Below, piece after piece: positions 27,914 to 38,700 of a DNA stretch of 64,000 nt; position 1 is the stretch's first letter, and each line of letters starts with the position of its first letter. Below the pieces are notes generated by a model. It was given only the letters and a program-made list of their open reading frames with translations. It did no database searches and was not told where the DNA came from. The DNA lies in assembly GCF_023634025.1 (NCBI RefSeq), contig NZ_JALJCW010000001.1:186001-250000 (forward strand). Direction: 5' to 3'. The DNA is from Hanstruepera flava. GTDB lineage: Bacteria > Bacteroidota > Bacteroidia > Flavobacteriales > Flavobacteriaceae. Position numbers and translations under genes: made by a program.

Positions 27914-30721
27914 TTACAATTCCAATATGTAGTCTGTTAAGCTTGTTTCATGCTCTAATTCCATTTTTTTACGCAATCGATATCGTTTTACTTCAACACT
28001 CCTCACAGAGATATTCAACAAAGGAGCTATTTCTTTTGAAGATAGATTAAGTCTCAAATACGCACACAGGCGAAGGTCATTATGTGTTAAGGATGAATGT
28101 TTGGATTTCACTTTTTTCAAGAAGTCTTTATCAGCATTGTTGAAAGCTTCTTCAAACATTTCCCAATCATTTGTGTTGTTGATATTTTTATCAATCAATC
28201 TGATTACAGGGTTGAGCTTCTTTTCTGCATTAATCTTTTTCAACTCTTCCTTAATGCTATTTAAAAACTCATTTTTCTTAATTAAACTCATCGTGGAAAT
28301 CGCCAACTCACGATTTTTATTCTCAATATCTTGTGTTAAACTCTCATTCTTAAAATTAATAACCTGCTGTTGGTTTTCCAACTCTTTTAATTCGAGGTCC
28401 TTTTGGGTTTGGGCTAATATCTTTTTTCTTTGGTTTTTGTAATATGCTCTGTAAATAAAGTGAATAATCAAAAGCATTATAATACCAATAATAACATAAA
28501 TTACCAGAAAAAGATTTGACAAATACCAAGGTTTTTTAATTTTAAAGTTAAATGAAGCAGTATTAATGGTTTCTACATTTCCAATTTTTCCTCTAACTTT
28601 GAAATTATAATCACCATATGGTAGGTTTTCAAATAAGTGAACGTTTTCTGTAGACCAATTACTCCAATTGTTATTATAACCTTCTAAAATATATTGATAT
28701 CGCTTTTCAGAATATTTGAAGTATTCCGGAATACTAAAAGAAAAATAAATATTATTGGTCTTATTCTTAAATATTGATAATTCCTCTAGAGAAACTTTTT
28801 TCATTTCTGAATCAAGCGCTCCAGCCTCAACATGATTGATTAGTATATTAAATTTATCGTCAACCTTCAATTTTGATAAATCAATTATTAAATAACCATT
28901 TGAAGTTCCTAATAAATAATGGGTATCATACAAATAACTAATGTTTTCATAGCCATTCTTATTATTAATAAGTTTTTTTGGTAACGGTATATTTGTTAGC
29001 TCCGGAATATTACTAAAGGAATCAAAATCTAGAAATGCTAAATTATACTTTGAGAATCCCCACAACTTATTTGTTTCATCAACAATAAGTTTTCCAGATG
29101 TGTACTCAATTTTACTATATAGCTTTGAAAAAATGGAATCTTTATAAAAGCGGTCTTGTAATTTATTGTATTTGAAAACACCACTTTGATTTGCATAAAA
29201 AACGGACCCTTTATATTTGATCAACCCAGAATTCAGGTCTTTTTCAAAATCTGGTTCTTTATTAACTTGTATTGTTTTTTTTAAAGATGAATCCAATTCA
29301 ATTTTAAAGACACCCTTGTATTCATGACTTACAAAAACTTTACGACCAATTAATTCAAAGTACCTGGAAGAAATATCGAATCCTTTAATTTTGTTTCGAA
29401 AACGCCACTCACCAACTTTTCTTTCCAATATATTGAGACCATCATATGTTCCTTGAATCAATAGGTTTGGATTATCTTTAATAGATTTAACGGCCCAAGT
29501 ACCCTGCGTATTAAGTAACAAAAGAGCCCGATTATCATCCTTAACAACAAATGTACCACGATCATGCCCACAGAATAGCTCTCCATTGATTTCCGACAAA
29601 TTCCATACCTGCCCATTAGTTTCTGGAATTAGCAAAAACTCTTCATTACTATTAACTCTCTTATAAAACAGCCCTTGATTTGTACCTAAATAAATATTAT
29701 TGTTAAATACAATGGACGTATAAATAGTTCCTAATTTACCTGAATAATCATAATATATATCATATGGCGAGTTACTTTTTATAAAATTGATTCCATTATC
29801 TAATCCAAGCCAAATATTATTATCAATATCTTCAATTATTGAAAGAACAGTATTATTTTGAAGCCCTCTAGTTTGATTAATATGATAAAGTAAATTACCA
29901 TCATAGTCTAGAGCAATCAAACCATTAGATATTGTTCCCAATAGAATAGTTTTATTTTCAAGTATTTCAGCAGAATAAACCGTAATGTCCTTAATTTTTT
30001 CACCAAACTCAATATTCCAACGAGTCAAATTGCCATCTTTAAAATAATAAAACCCTTTTCGTTCAGTTAAAACTAAATAACCCTTATTATAATCAAACAT
30101 ATTCGCAACTCTAGATTCTAAAATTTCAGGTGAATTTATAAATAGTTCTGAAGTGCCATTTTCAATCTTAAAAATACCCTCCCCAAATACTTGGTAAAAC
30201 ACTTGATCCTCGATGTTGTACATTTTAACAATGCTAGATTTTGGTTCCACAACATCAAAGCTTTCATCTAGAGTATTGTATATATATATTCTGTCAAGTG
30301 ATTGGAATAAAATCCAATTTTTAATGTTAATGATTTTCCAAAATTCTTCATCCTCAACAATGCCTTCAAGCTTATTAGATAAAGATGTATAAATTAATGT
30401 TCCTGTATCATCCTTAACCCAAAAACCAAATTCCATGTAGCTACCTGTATACACCTTTTCCCCAACAACATGAACAGACCTCATAACAGTTTCATTTGGA
30501 TTTTTATAAAAATCCCATGTAGCTCCATTATACTCTAATAAACCTTTATTGTTTGCTATATAAATGTACTTGTTGGACGATTGCGAAACATCCCAATTTT
30601 GATTATCCGCATCATATTGTTGAGGCGTAAAACTTTCAATTGGAGGTAATTCTTGTGCTAGTAATTTACTAGACAAAAAAGCCAGAAAAAGAAAATAAAT
30701 ATAAATTGCTTTTAACTTCAC
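27914..30721 (-). CDS. Beta-propeller/Y_Y_Y sensor with LuxR-type HTH (SusR-like regulator without kinase)
   Basis: The 935-residue protein has a signal peptide (LFLAFLSSKLLAQ), a periplasmic region of two-component-regulator propeller repeats (for example NNTVLSIIEDIDNNIWLGLDNG), a Y_Y_Y domain at about 655-730 (YILEGYNNNWSNWS), one membrane helix at about 738-760, a coiled coil, and a C-terminal LuxR-type helix-turn-helix (LTHNDLRLCAYLRLNLSSKEIA to SVEVKRYRLRKKM). There is no histidine kinase or receiver domain, so the sensor would act directly on DNA from the membrane. It sits directly upstream of the glucan operon in the same direction and is its likely activator. Confidence 0.9.
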   Translation of the reverse strand: MKLKAIYIYFLFLAFLSSKLLAQELPPIESFTPQQYDADNQNWDVSQSSNKYIYIANNKGLLEYNGATWDFYKNPNETVMRSVHVVGEKVYTGSYMEFGFWVKDDTGTLIYTSLSNKLEGIVEDEEFWKIINIKNWILFQSLDRIYIYNTLDESFDVVEPKSSIVKMYNIEDQVFYQVFGEGIFKIENGTSELFINSPEILESRVANMFDYNKGYLVLTERKGFYYFKDGNLTRWNIEFGEKIKDITVYSAEILENKTILLGTISNGLIALDYDGNLLYHINQTRGLQNNTVLSIIEDIDNNIWLGLDNGINFIKSNSPYDIYYDYSGKLGTIYTSIVFNNNIYLGTNQGLFYKRVNSNEEFLLIPETNGQVWNLSEINGELFCGHDRGTFVVKDDNRALLLLNTQGTWAVKSIKDNPNLLIQGTYDGLNILERKVGEWRFRNKIKGFDISSRYFELIGRKVFVSHEYKGVFKIELDSSLKKTIQVNKEPDFEKDLNSGLIKYKGSVFYANQSGVFKYNKLQDRFYKDSIFSKLYSKIEYTSGKLIVDETNKLWGFSKYNLAFLDFDSFSNIPELTNIPLPKKLINNKNGYENISYLYDTHYLLGTSNGYLIIDLSKLKVDDKFNILINHVEAGALDSEMKKVSLEELSIFKNKTNNIYFSFSIPEYFKYSEKRYQYILEGYNNNWSNWSTENVHLFENLPYGDYNFKVRGKIGNVETINTASFNFKIKKPWYLSNLFLVIYVIIGIIMLLIIHFIYRAYYKNQRKKILAQTQKDLELKELENQQQVINFKNESLTQDIENKNRELAISTMSLIKKNEFLNSIKEELKKINAEKKLNPVIRLIDKNINNTNDWEMFEEAFNNADKDFLKKVKSKHSSLTHNDLRLCAYLRLNLSSKEIAPLLNISVRSVEVKRYRLRKKMELEHETSLTDYILEL

Positions 30722-30866
30722 AAAAAATCATTTAATAATTACAATTATACAAATTATTGAAGTAAGGAACCTTAAAAGTCATGAAGCAGCTTTTAAAAAA
30801 GTGAGTACCGCCTATTCATGTCAAGTACAGTTTTGCTTACGAAGCAATAATGTTATCAACCAATTC

Positions 30867-32903
30867 TTATTTATTGGTATCTATACCATGATCCTTAAGA
30901 ACCTGAATAAAACGCGGGTCGTCTTTTAAGTAACCAAAAAAGGCATTTCGTTCGCGCTTAAATGTTCGTGTTTGCTTATTTCTAACCGTATCTAAATAAA
31001 ACAACACGCTATCGGTTTGTTTTAAACTGGAATATACCATAGCCAGCTGGTGACTTTTTTCTCTTTCGGTAGCGTTTTTTCGTATAGAATCTATAATTCT
31101 ATAAGCACTGGCCGTATCACCAACCTTTGTGTAACAATACCCTAAAAACCTATTAAAAACATTCTGCTTTTTTACCATTTTACGCAAGGGCACAATAGCC
31201 TCGTTGTATTTATCTTGGTCTAAATACAGTCTGAAGAAATTTCTATTGATAACAAATTCGTTATTTCCAGAATCGTCCTTTTGAACCTTTTTCATGAGTT
31301 GTTCAGCTTCATCATATTTATAATTTGCCATTAAAGCCGTAAAGTATCCATTAGCCGTAGCAAATGACAGCGGATCCAACCTATAGGCAATTTCTGCTTG
31401 TTCCAATTGTTTTTCGTACTCTTGGTTGTAATAAAAAAATGTTGAATATTGGTGTCTAGCTGTTACATCGTTTGGCGACAACGCAATGGCTTTTTTAAAA
31501 GCGGCATCTGCCTTTTCTGTTTCACCTTCAATATTATAAATTAAACCTTTAACAGAGTATATTCTGGACACCTTGTTATTAATTTGTTCGGCTTTATTAA
31601 GATAGGTGTGGGCCAATTGCGAAGCTTCTTCTGGATCTCGTGAAGAATAATAGGTTTCCAAATAAATGGAATTCGCAATTTCGGCATAGGCTTCAGCGTA
31701 ATTAGAATCAAGCTCAATGGCTTTTTCGTAAAGCTCAATACTTTTTGCCAAACTTTCGCTATTTCGTTTATCGGCCTCCTTTCTTCCCATTAAAAAGAGT
31801 TTATAGGCTTCAATATCACGAACAGGTATTGTAGCCAACTCTTTTTGTTCTTCAAAGGAAATACTCATATCTAAAGCTTCAACAATTTTTTGGGAGACTT
31901 CAGATTGCACCTTAAAAATATCGGTTAAAACAACATCGTATTTGTTGCCGCTAATAATTTTATCTGTGCTAACTTCAATCAATTGGGTGTTAATTCGTAC
32001 ATCACTATCATATTTTAAAATACTACCCACCAAAACATAGGAAACCCCTAACTCTTTAGCTATCTTATCCAGACTCTTGTCGGTGTCTTTATAGCCCATA
32101 ACAGAATTTCTGGATATAACATGCAAGTCTTTTATTTTAGATAAATTGGTAAGGATATCCTCTGTCATGCCATCTCTAAAAATTTCAGCATCATGGTCAT
32201 CACTCAAGTTATCAAAAGGCAGTACAGCTATAGATTTGTCATTGACAGGATTGCTGCCTTTAAAAAAATCCAACTTATAAAAAGTAAAAACAATAGCTGA
32301 TAAAAGTAAGGCAATAGCTAATACCTTGAGACCCAAATGCTTCTTTTTTTGCGGAACAGAGTTTTTTAATTTCTCTTTAATTATTTCCTTTTTGGGGATA
32401 ACCAAACCTTTATTTGATATCGCAAATAATGGCATGGTATCGTTCACGTTCTTTAATTCAAACGCGTCAAGGAATTTTGATTCAATATGACTATGGTTCC
32501 GTATTTGGTCATGTACCCTGTCAGAAATCAATATACTACCAGGTAGCGCACAGTCCTCAATACGGGATGCTACATTTACAGCATCACCAATAATATCATC
32601 TTTAGAATATACAATATCACCAACATGAATACCAATCCTTACAGGAATTTTGGGCTCTTTTAAAAACTCCATCTGTAATTCAATGGCACAGTCTACAGCC
32701 TCAACAGTACTTTTAAATGTACTTAATGTACCATCTCCAAAATACTGAATAATGTTACCATTATGTTTGGCCGTAATAGTTTTAAAAGTTTCACGATGCC
32801 TATTTCTAATTGCTATTGTTTCGGCTTCATCCCGTTGCATCAACGAAGTGTAACCCTCAATATCAGTAAACATAATAGCGGCAAGCAACCTTTGTTGAGA
32901 CAT
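30867..32903 (-). CDS. Class III adenylate/guanylate cyclase with TPR repeats
   Basis: The 678-residue protein begins with a class III cyclase domain (residues about 8-170): metal-binding IMFTDIEGYTSL, FGDGTLSTF, and GDAVNVASRIED. A membrane helix follows at about 190-210 (LKVLAIALLLSAIVFTFY), then a TolB/FlgO-like domain (SIAVLPFDNLSDD to TDKIISGNKYDVV, about 222-335) and at least five TPR repeats (YEKAIELDSNYAEAYAEIA and others). Such proteins make cAMP or cGMP. It is divergently transcribed from a sigma-54 activator with a cyclic-nucleotide-binding domain, 122 nt apart, suggesting producer and receptor. ATP versus GTP specificity is not assigned. Confidence 0.9.
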   Translation of the reverse strand: MSQQRLLAAIMFTDIEGYTSLMQRDEAETIAIRNRHRETFKTITAKHNGNIIQYFGDGTLSTFKSTVEAVDCAIELQMEFLKEPKIPVRIGIHVGDIVYSKDDIIGDAVNVASRIEDCALPGSILISDRVHDQIRNHSHIESKFLDAFELKNVNDTMPLFAISNKGLVIPKKEIIKEKLKNSVPQKKKHLGLKVLAIALLLSAIVFTFYKLDFFKGSNPVNDKSIAVLPFDNLSDDHDAEIFRDGMTEDILTNLSKIKDLHVISRNSVMGYKDTDKSLDKIAKELGVSYVLVGSILKYDSDVRINTQLIEVSTDKIISGNKYDVVLTDIFKVQSEVSQKIVEALDMSISFEEQKELATIPVRDIEAYKLFLMGRKEADKRNSESLAKSIELYEKAIELDSNYAEAYAEIANSIYLETYYSSRDPEEASQLAHTYLNKAEQINNKVSRIYSVKGLIYNIEGETEKADAAFKKAIALSPNDVTARHQYSTFFYYNQEYEKQLEQAEIAYRLDPLSFATANGYFTALMANYKYDEAEQLMKKVQKDDSGNNEFVINRNFFRLYLDQDKYNEAIVPLRKMVKKQNVFNRFLGYCYTKVGDTASAYRIIDSIRKNATEREKSHQLAMVYSSLKQTDSVLFYLDTVRNKQTRTFKRERNAFFGYLKDDPRFIQVLKDHGIDTNK

Positions 32904-33025
32904 CTAAACGACGAATTAATTAACAGATTAAATTTAAGTAAATATTATTAAACTTAATTTTCAAATTAACAAACGATGCAATAACACGATAAATATTAAT
33001 ATATTTATGGGACAATTTTTAGACA

Positions 33026-34876
33026 ATGCCTAAACCCGCAACTGAAAATCTAATTGAGTTTTTATCAAACATCCCTTTCTTTTCTGAAGTCACCAAAAGC
33101 TCCCTTAAACATTTAACCACTGTACTGGAACGAGAGACTTTTAGAAAAAATAAATTGGTGTTTGAAAAAGGCAGTGTAGGCGAATATATGTACATCATTT
33201 TATCAGGCAGTGTTAAAGTACATGAAAAAAATCATGTGTTCGGGCACATGCACGCTGGCGAATGCTTTGGTGAATATGCCCTTATTGATAGTAATAAACG
33301 CTCGGCTTCAATTACTACTTTAGAAGAAACTCATGTTTTAAAAATTTATAGAGAACACTTTTTTCAACTTATTTCAAATGATATTGGGTTTTCGCAAGGT
33401 ATTCTTTCGGTACTTATTAAAAGGCATCGCAATATCGATATCATACAGGAAAATTTAGCTTCTTCAAAAAAAGCTTTGGAATTAGCCAATTCTAAATTAA
33501 GTGGCTTGATTGATGGCGCCATGGATGCGATTATTATGTTTGACGAAAAATTTAGAATCCTACTAACCAATCCTTCAGCTAGCGTATTGTTCGAGAATAA
33601 CGATGTTATCCAACGTAATTTGTTACTATTTTTAGACGAAAGCAGTGCCAATCGTATCCAAAATCTTATAAAAAACGATTTGAATAACGACCAGCCCTTG
33701 AGCAGCAATTACCTTCCTGATGTCATCAAAGTAATAGGATCACATGAAACCGAAACCTTAAACGAAGGAACTATAAGCAAATGGGGAGATAATGTAACAT
33801 CATTCTACACCTTAATTTTAAGAAATATTCAAGACAGGCTTCAAGCAGAAGATAAAATCGAATTTTTAACCTCACAGACGGAGTATCTCAAAGAAGAAAT
33901 TAAGGAACTCACCAGCGACCATGGAATCATAGCTGAAGATAAAAGCATGAAGAAGGTACTGCAACTTGTCAATAAAGTGGCATCCACAAATGCTACGGTT
34001 CTCATCAATGGTGAAACTGGCACAGGAAAAGAGCTTGTTGCAAGAGCCATACACCAACTAAGTGATAGAAAAGACAAACCACTTATACGTATTAATTGCG
34101 GTGCGATACCAACAAATTTAATTGAAAGCGAACTGTTTGGTCACGAGAAAGGGGCTTTTACAGGCGCCACAGCAACCAGAAAAGGCCGGTTTTTGTTGGC
34201 TGATAAGGGAACCATCTTTTTAGATGAGATAGGTGAATTACCTTTGGAGTTACAACCAAAATTACTGCGTGTTATTCAAGAAGGTGAGTTTGATCCTGTT
34301 GGTAGCTCCGAAACTATAAAGGTAGATGTTCGCATCATAGCGGCTACTCATCGTGATTTATTGCAACATGTTCAGGATAAAAAGTTTCGGGAAGATTTGT
34401 TTTATAGGTTGAATGTATTTCCTATTACAGTTCCACCGCTTCGCGATCGTGGTAATGATATTTGTTTGATTGCCGATCATATGATAGCAGAATTTTCACG
34501 CGAATTGAACAGACCTATAAACCAATTGTCCAAAGAAGATAAAGCGGCCTTAATAAACTACAATTGGCCAGGCAATGTTCGTGAACTTCAAAATTTAATT
34601 GAACGCGCTATTATTATTTCACAAAACAATAGCATTTCTTGGCAATCTATTATCCCTCAAGGTGGTATTGAACAGGAAGCAACTACGCTACAAACATCCA
34701 ATACAATCTATACAGCACCAGAGCTTATAGAAATTGAAAAAGCCAATATTGAACGTGCACTTAAACGTACCAAATGGAAAATCTCTGGCGAGAATGGTGC
34801 CGCCAAACTATTAAAACTACCACCAACCACACTTGCTTCAAGAATAAAAGCTTTAGGTATCGAGAGACCCATTTAA
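33026..34876 (+). CDS. Sigma-54 enhancer-binding activator with cyclic-nucleotide-binding domain
   Basis: The 616-residue protein has, in order, a cNMP-binding domain (about 15-130) with the phosphate-binding cassette CFGEYALIDSNKRSASITT (Glu and Arg present), a PAS-like domain (about 155-270), an AAA+ sigma-54 domain (about 305-535) with Walker A GETGTGKE, the sigma-54 loop GAFTGA and Walker B IFLDEIG, and a Fis-type helix-turn-helix at the C-terminus (ENGAAKLLKLPPTTLASRIK). A cNMP domain on a sigma-54 activator is uncommon. With the divergent cyclase and the sigma-54 promoter downstream, it very likely controls osmC-like and nifJ expression. Confidence 0.94.
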   Translation: MPKPATENLIEFLSNIPFFSEVTKSSLKHLTTVLERETFRKNKLVFEKGSVGEYMYIILSGSVKVHEKNHVFGHMHAGECFGEYALIDSNKRSASITTLEETHVLKIYREHFFQLISNDIGFSQGILSVLIKRHRNIDIIQENLASSKKALELANSKLSGLIDGAMDAIIMFDEKFRILLTNPSASVLFENNDVIQRNLLLFLDESSANRIQNLIKNDLNNDQPLSSNYLPDVIKVIGSHETETLNEGTISKWGDNVTSFYTLILRNIQDRLQAEDKIEFLTSQTEYLKEEIKELTSDHGIIAEDKSMKKVLQLVNKVASTNATVLINGETGTGKELVARAIHQLSDRKDKPLIRINCGAIPTNLIESELFGHEKGAFTGATATRKGRFLLADKGTIFLDEIGELPLELQPKLLRVIQEGEFDPVGSSETIKVDVRIIAATHRDLLQHVQDKKFREDLFYRLNVFPITVPPLRDRGNDICLIADHMIAEFSRELNRPINQLSKEDKAALINYNWPGNVRELQNLIERAIIISQNNSISWQSIIPQGGIEQEATTLQTSNTIYTAPELIEIEKANIERALKRTKWKISGENGAAKLLKLPPTTLASRIKALGIERPI

Positions 34877-34886
34877 ACTTCTCAAA

Positions 34887-34943
34887 ATTCACGAAATCTC
34901 GGAAATAAACTCACGATAATTCGTGAATAAACGACATATCGTT
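34887..34943. promoter_or_regulatory. Three tandem CGA-N4-TCG palindromes (candidate activator sites)
   Basis: CGA-AATC-TCG (34892-34901), TCACGA-TAAT-TCGTGA (34911-34926, perfect) and AACGA-CATA-TCGTT (34930-34943, perfect) are centred at 34896.5, 34918.5 and 34936.5. ATTCACGA (34887-34894) and TCGTGAAT (34921-34928) also pair. They lie 60-115 nt upstream of a sigma-54 promoter, the usual place for enhancer-binding protein sites. Confidence 0.7.
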
Positions 34944-35001
34944 ATAATTCACTACAATAAAATATACAATAAATAACTGATTATCAACTATTTATAAAAT
35001 T

Positions 35002-35017
35002 TGGCACAGCTACTGCT
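35002..35017 (+). promoter_or_regulatory. Sigma-54 (-24/-12) promoter
   Basis: TGGCAC-AGCTA-CTGCT matches TGGCAC-N5-TTGCW with one mismatch; GG (35003-35004) and GC (35015-35016) are separated by the required 10 bases. The predicted transcript start near 35028 sits about 35 nt ahead of the OsmC start at 35063. Confidence 0.8.
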
Positions 35018-35062
35018 TATATATTGGCAACAAAAATGTTTAACAATTTAAATTTTAAAAAA

Positions 35063-35617
35063 ATGATTACAACAGCAAATGTTAAAAACGGAGTAAACGT
35101 TGACCAATTAGTAGAAACAATTAGTCACATTCAAGAACAACCAGAGTTAGCCAAGTTTCAATTTAGAGCTAAAAACAACTGGATCGATGGCGGACATTGT
35201 GTATCGAGCATCAAAAGCTTTTACGGCGCAGGTGCAGAAGATTCATCACGTGAAGAAACCTTCACTATGGAATGCAGTCACCCACAAGTCCTTTTAGGCC
35301 AAGACGAAGCTGCAACACCACCAGAGGTATTATTACATGCTTTAGGTTCGTGTTTAACGGGCGCTATGGTCTACCATGCAGCCGCTAACGGAATTGACAT
35401 CGAGAGCGCATCTTCTTCTTTAGAGGGTAATGCCGACTTACACGGATTCTTAGGATTGGATCCTGAAGTGCGTACAGGATTTAACGGTATTACTTTTAAA
35501 TTAAAGGTAAAATCCGATGCTTCAGCTGAACAATTGGAAAATTTAGCCAAATTTTCTCCAGTTTTCGACATGATTACCAATCCTACTCCAGTTTCAATAG
35601 AAATTGTAAAGGAGTAG
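35063..35617 (+). CDS. OsmC family protein
   Basis: I choose the ATG at 35063 (MITTANVKNGVNVDQ), because the predicted sigma-54 transcript starts near 35028; the frame is open back to 35024. The 184-residue protein has the OsmC/Ohr fold signature PPEVLLHALGSCLTGAMVYHAA, with the cysteine in GSC, and the C-terminal half LEGNADLHGFLGLDPEVRTGF. OsmC-like proteins are peroxide- or thiol-related reductases, but this subgroup (long N-terminal segment, single clear Cys) is not functionally assigned. A strong terminator follows, so some transcripts probably stop here before nifJ. Confidence 0.88.
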   Translation: MITTANVKNGVNVDQLVETISHIQEQPELAKFQFRAKNNWIDGGHCVSSIKSFYGAGAEDSSREETFTMECSHPQVLLGQDEAATPPEVLLHALGSCLTGAMVYHAAANGIDIESASSSLEGNADLHGFLGLDPEVRTGFNGITFKLKVKSDASAEQLENLAKFSPVFDMITNPTPVSIEIVKE

Positions 35618-35625
35618 TAAAACTT

Positions 35626-35665
35626 AAAAAATGGCTGAATCACAGAACGTGATCAGCCATTTTTT
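35626..35665 (+). terminator. Strong hairpin between osmC-like gene and nifJ
   Basis: AAAAAATGGCTGA pairs with TCAGCCATTTTTT, with an inner ATCAC/GTGAT extension and one bulged base, then T6. It may act as a full or partial terminator that lowers nifJ expression relative to the OsmC gene. Confidence 0.85.
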
Positions 35666-35700
35666 GCTTTAAGATAACATTATCACATCATTCACAAAAA

Positions 35701-38700
35701 ATGAAACCCGCACCTCAAGCCATACTAAATGCCAATCAAGCTGTCGCTGAAATAGCCTTTAAAACAAACGATGTATTTCCCATATATCCTATTACACCTG
35801 CTTCGGAAATGAGCGAGATGGTTGAACAATGGTGTGCAGAAAACAAAATAAACATCTTTAACAATACCCCTTCCGCATTTCAAATGCAAAGTGAAGCTGG
35901 AGTAGCTGGAGCCATGCATGGTGCATTGCAAACAGGGTCTTTGGCAACAACGTTTACAGCCTCACAAGGCTTGTTGTTAATGCTTCCCAATATGTATAAA
36001 ATAGCCGGTGAATTAACACCAAATGTCATTCATGTAGCAACCAGAAGCATCGCGACCCATGCCCTTTCTGTTTTTGGCGACCATAGTGATATTATGGCTG
36101 TACGTCAGTCTGGTTATGCTCTGTTGGGTAGTTCAACGGTTCAGGAAGCTTATGATTTTGCACTCATAGCGCAAGCAGCAACCTTGGAATCAAGGGTTCC
36201 TTTTTTGCATTTCTTTGATGGTTTTAGAACATCGCATGAAATGAATAAAATAGCACTAATCCCAGATAGTGTTATTCAACGTATGTTAGATGACGAACAT
36301 ATTGAACAACATAGAAACAGAGCTTTAAACCCCAACAAGCCTGTAATTAGAGGGACATCGCAAGGCCCTGATGTATTCTTTCAAAGCCGTGAAGCCGTGA
36401 ATACGCATTACAAGCTATGCCCTGAAGTAGTTCAAAAAAAGATGGATGAATTCGCCCGATTAACAGACAGGGAATACAAACTTTTCGACTATGTAGGTCA
36501 TCCTGAAGCCGAACATATAATTATAGCTATGGCTTCATCTAGTAGTACGGTTGAGGCGACAATCAATCAATTAAATGAAAAGGGTGAAAAACTAGGCTTA
36601 GTTAAAGTGCGTTTATTCAGGCCCTTTAGCACCAAACACCTTATAAAAGCCTTACCAAATACAGTGAAATCAATCGCTGTTTTGGACAGAACCAAAGAAC
36701 CTGGCTCAACTGGCGAACCCTTATATTTAGATATCGTACAAGCTTTAAATCAGGCTTATCAAGAAAACAAAATCACAACAATGCCTAAAATAGTTGGAGG
36801 GCGTTATGGACTATCCTCAAAAGAATTCACACCAAGTATGGTGACCGCCATCTTTCAAAATTTAAAACAAGACCAACCTAAAAATAATTTCACCATTGGA
36901 ATAACCGACGATGTCACGCATTTAAGCCTGGATTATCCAAAAACCTTTAAACTGAATAACAACCATTACGAAGCCATCTTCTATCAAGAAAAAACAAATG
37001 AAGAGGTCAACAGTTTTAATACCATAACCAAACTTTTAGGGTATCAAAAAGACCACTTTGTTCAGAATTACATAACCAGAAGTTATAAAAAGTCCGATGC
37101 ATACTGTGAGGCACATTTAAGAATGGGTAATAGCTCCATTAACTTACCGTATCTAATCACGCAAGCCAATTTTATAAGTTGTACCGATACGCAACTAAAC
37201 CATAATGATGCTATCATTTCAAAAACCAAAATAGGCGGCACCATTTTGGTTAAAACACGGCTTTCAACAAAAGCGCTCTGGCAAATGCTTTCAGCCAATA
37301 AACAGTATCAAATCATTGAAAAAAACATTGAGCTACTAACAGTAAATACGGAAGAAATACAAGCCTCCAACATACAGAAAATCAATGCAATTTCAGCTAT
37401 ACATGCATGCTTCTTGGCTTTAAAATCCGATTATGCGTTTAAAAATGAATTTTCAAAATATAAGGAATTCATCTACCAAGTCGATAAAACAGTGAATCAC
37501 AATCCTGAATATATTACAGCAGACTTTGACAAAGCTTTCAATCAAACGCTTTTAGGTCAGTTATTATCAAACAGAGGCAATGATGTACCAGTAAGCCTCC
37601 TTCCTATCGATGGTAAGTATCCAACAAACACATCGCAGTTCAATTCACCAACCAACAACCAAGAGATCATATCATGGAATGCCAATACCTGTACGCAATG
37701 TGGCGCTTGCAGCATGGCTTGCCCATTGTCGGCTCTGCGTATTAAAGTATATGATAACAAGTGTTTAAAAGACAAACCCGATTCATTCAATCAGACCACA
37801 TCACTTGATTTTGATTTGCTAAATTATACCATTCAAGTAAACCCTGAACAATGCAATCACTGCAATAACTGTTTGGATGTTTGCCCGTCTAACGCACTTA
37901 CACAAACAAATAGGTTTCAAGAGGAAGTATCAAACTGGAGCCATTTTAAAACCATTCCAGAATTTGATAGATCCAAAATCAATACCGAAAAAGTCAGTCA
38001 GCAACAACTACAGGAACCCTTATTCAAATATGCCAATGGAGATAAAGGTTGTGGCGAAATGGCTTACCTAAAGGTCATGTCACAACTATTCGGTGACCGT
38101 ATGCTTATTGCCAATGCTACAGGTTCTAGCTCCATTTTTGGCGGCGCCTTACCCACTACGCCATGGTCAACTAATAGTAAGGGTCAAGGGCCTGCTTGGT
38201 CAAACTCCCTCTTTGAAGATAATGCCGAATTCGGTTTAGGCTACAGAATGTCCATAAACCAATTGGAAAAACAAGCTAAAAATCTATTGGAATCCTTATT
38301 GCCAGTTTTGGATTTCGATTTGGCGTACGACATATTAAAAGCAACCCAAAACAACGAAAAGGAAATTAACGAACAACGTGAACGCATCTGCACTCTAAAA
38401 GAAAAGCTTCTCGAAATCAATTCACCAGTCGCAAAAAGACTACTGAACATAGTTGATAACTTGGTCAAAAAGAGCGTATGGATTGTAGGTGGCGACGGTT
38501 GGGCTTACGACATTGGCTTTGGCGGATTAGACCATGTTATGGCATCTGGCGAAAACCTCAACATCCTTATTCTAGATAACGAGGTGTATGACAATACAGG
38601 AGGCCAAGCCTCAAAAGCAACACCGCTGGGAGCACAAGCCAAATTTGCTTTTGGTGGCAAAAACAAGCAAAAAAAGGATTTAGGCTGGTATGCCATGAAT

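Noticed and set aside
10800-30721. SusC/SusD pair in the glucan locus
   Set aside because: No TonB box, plug domain or SusD-type helical lipoprotein; the lipoprotein at 22529-24457 is all beta.
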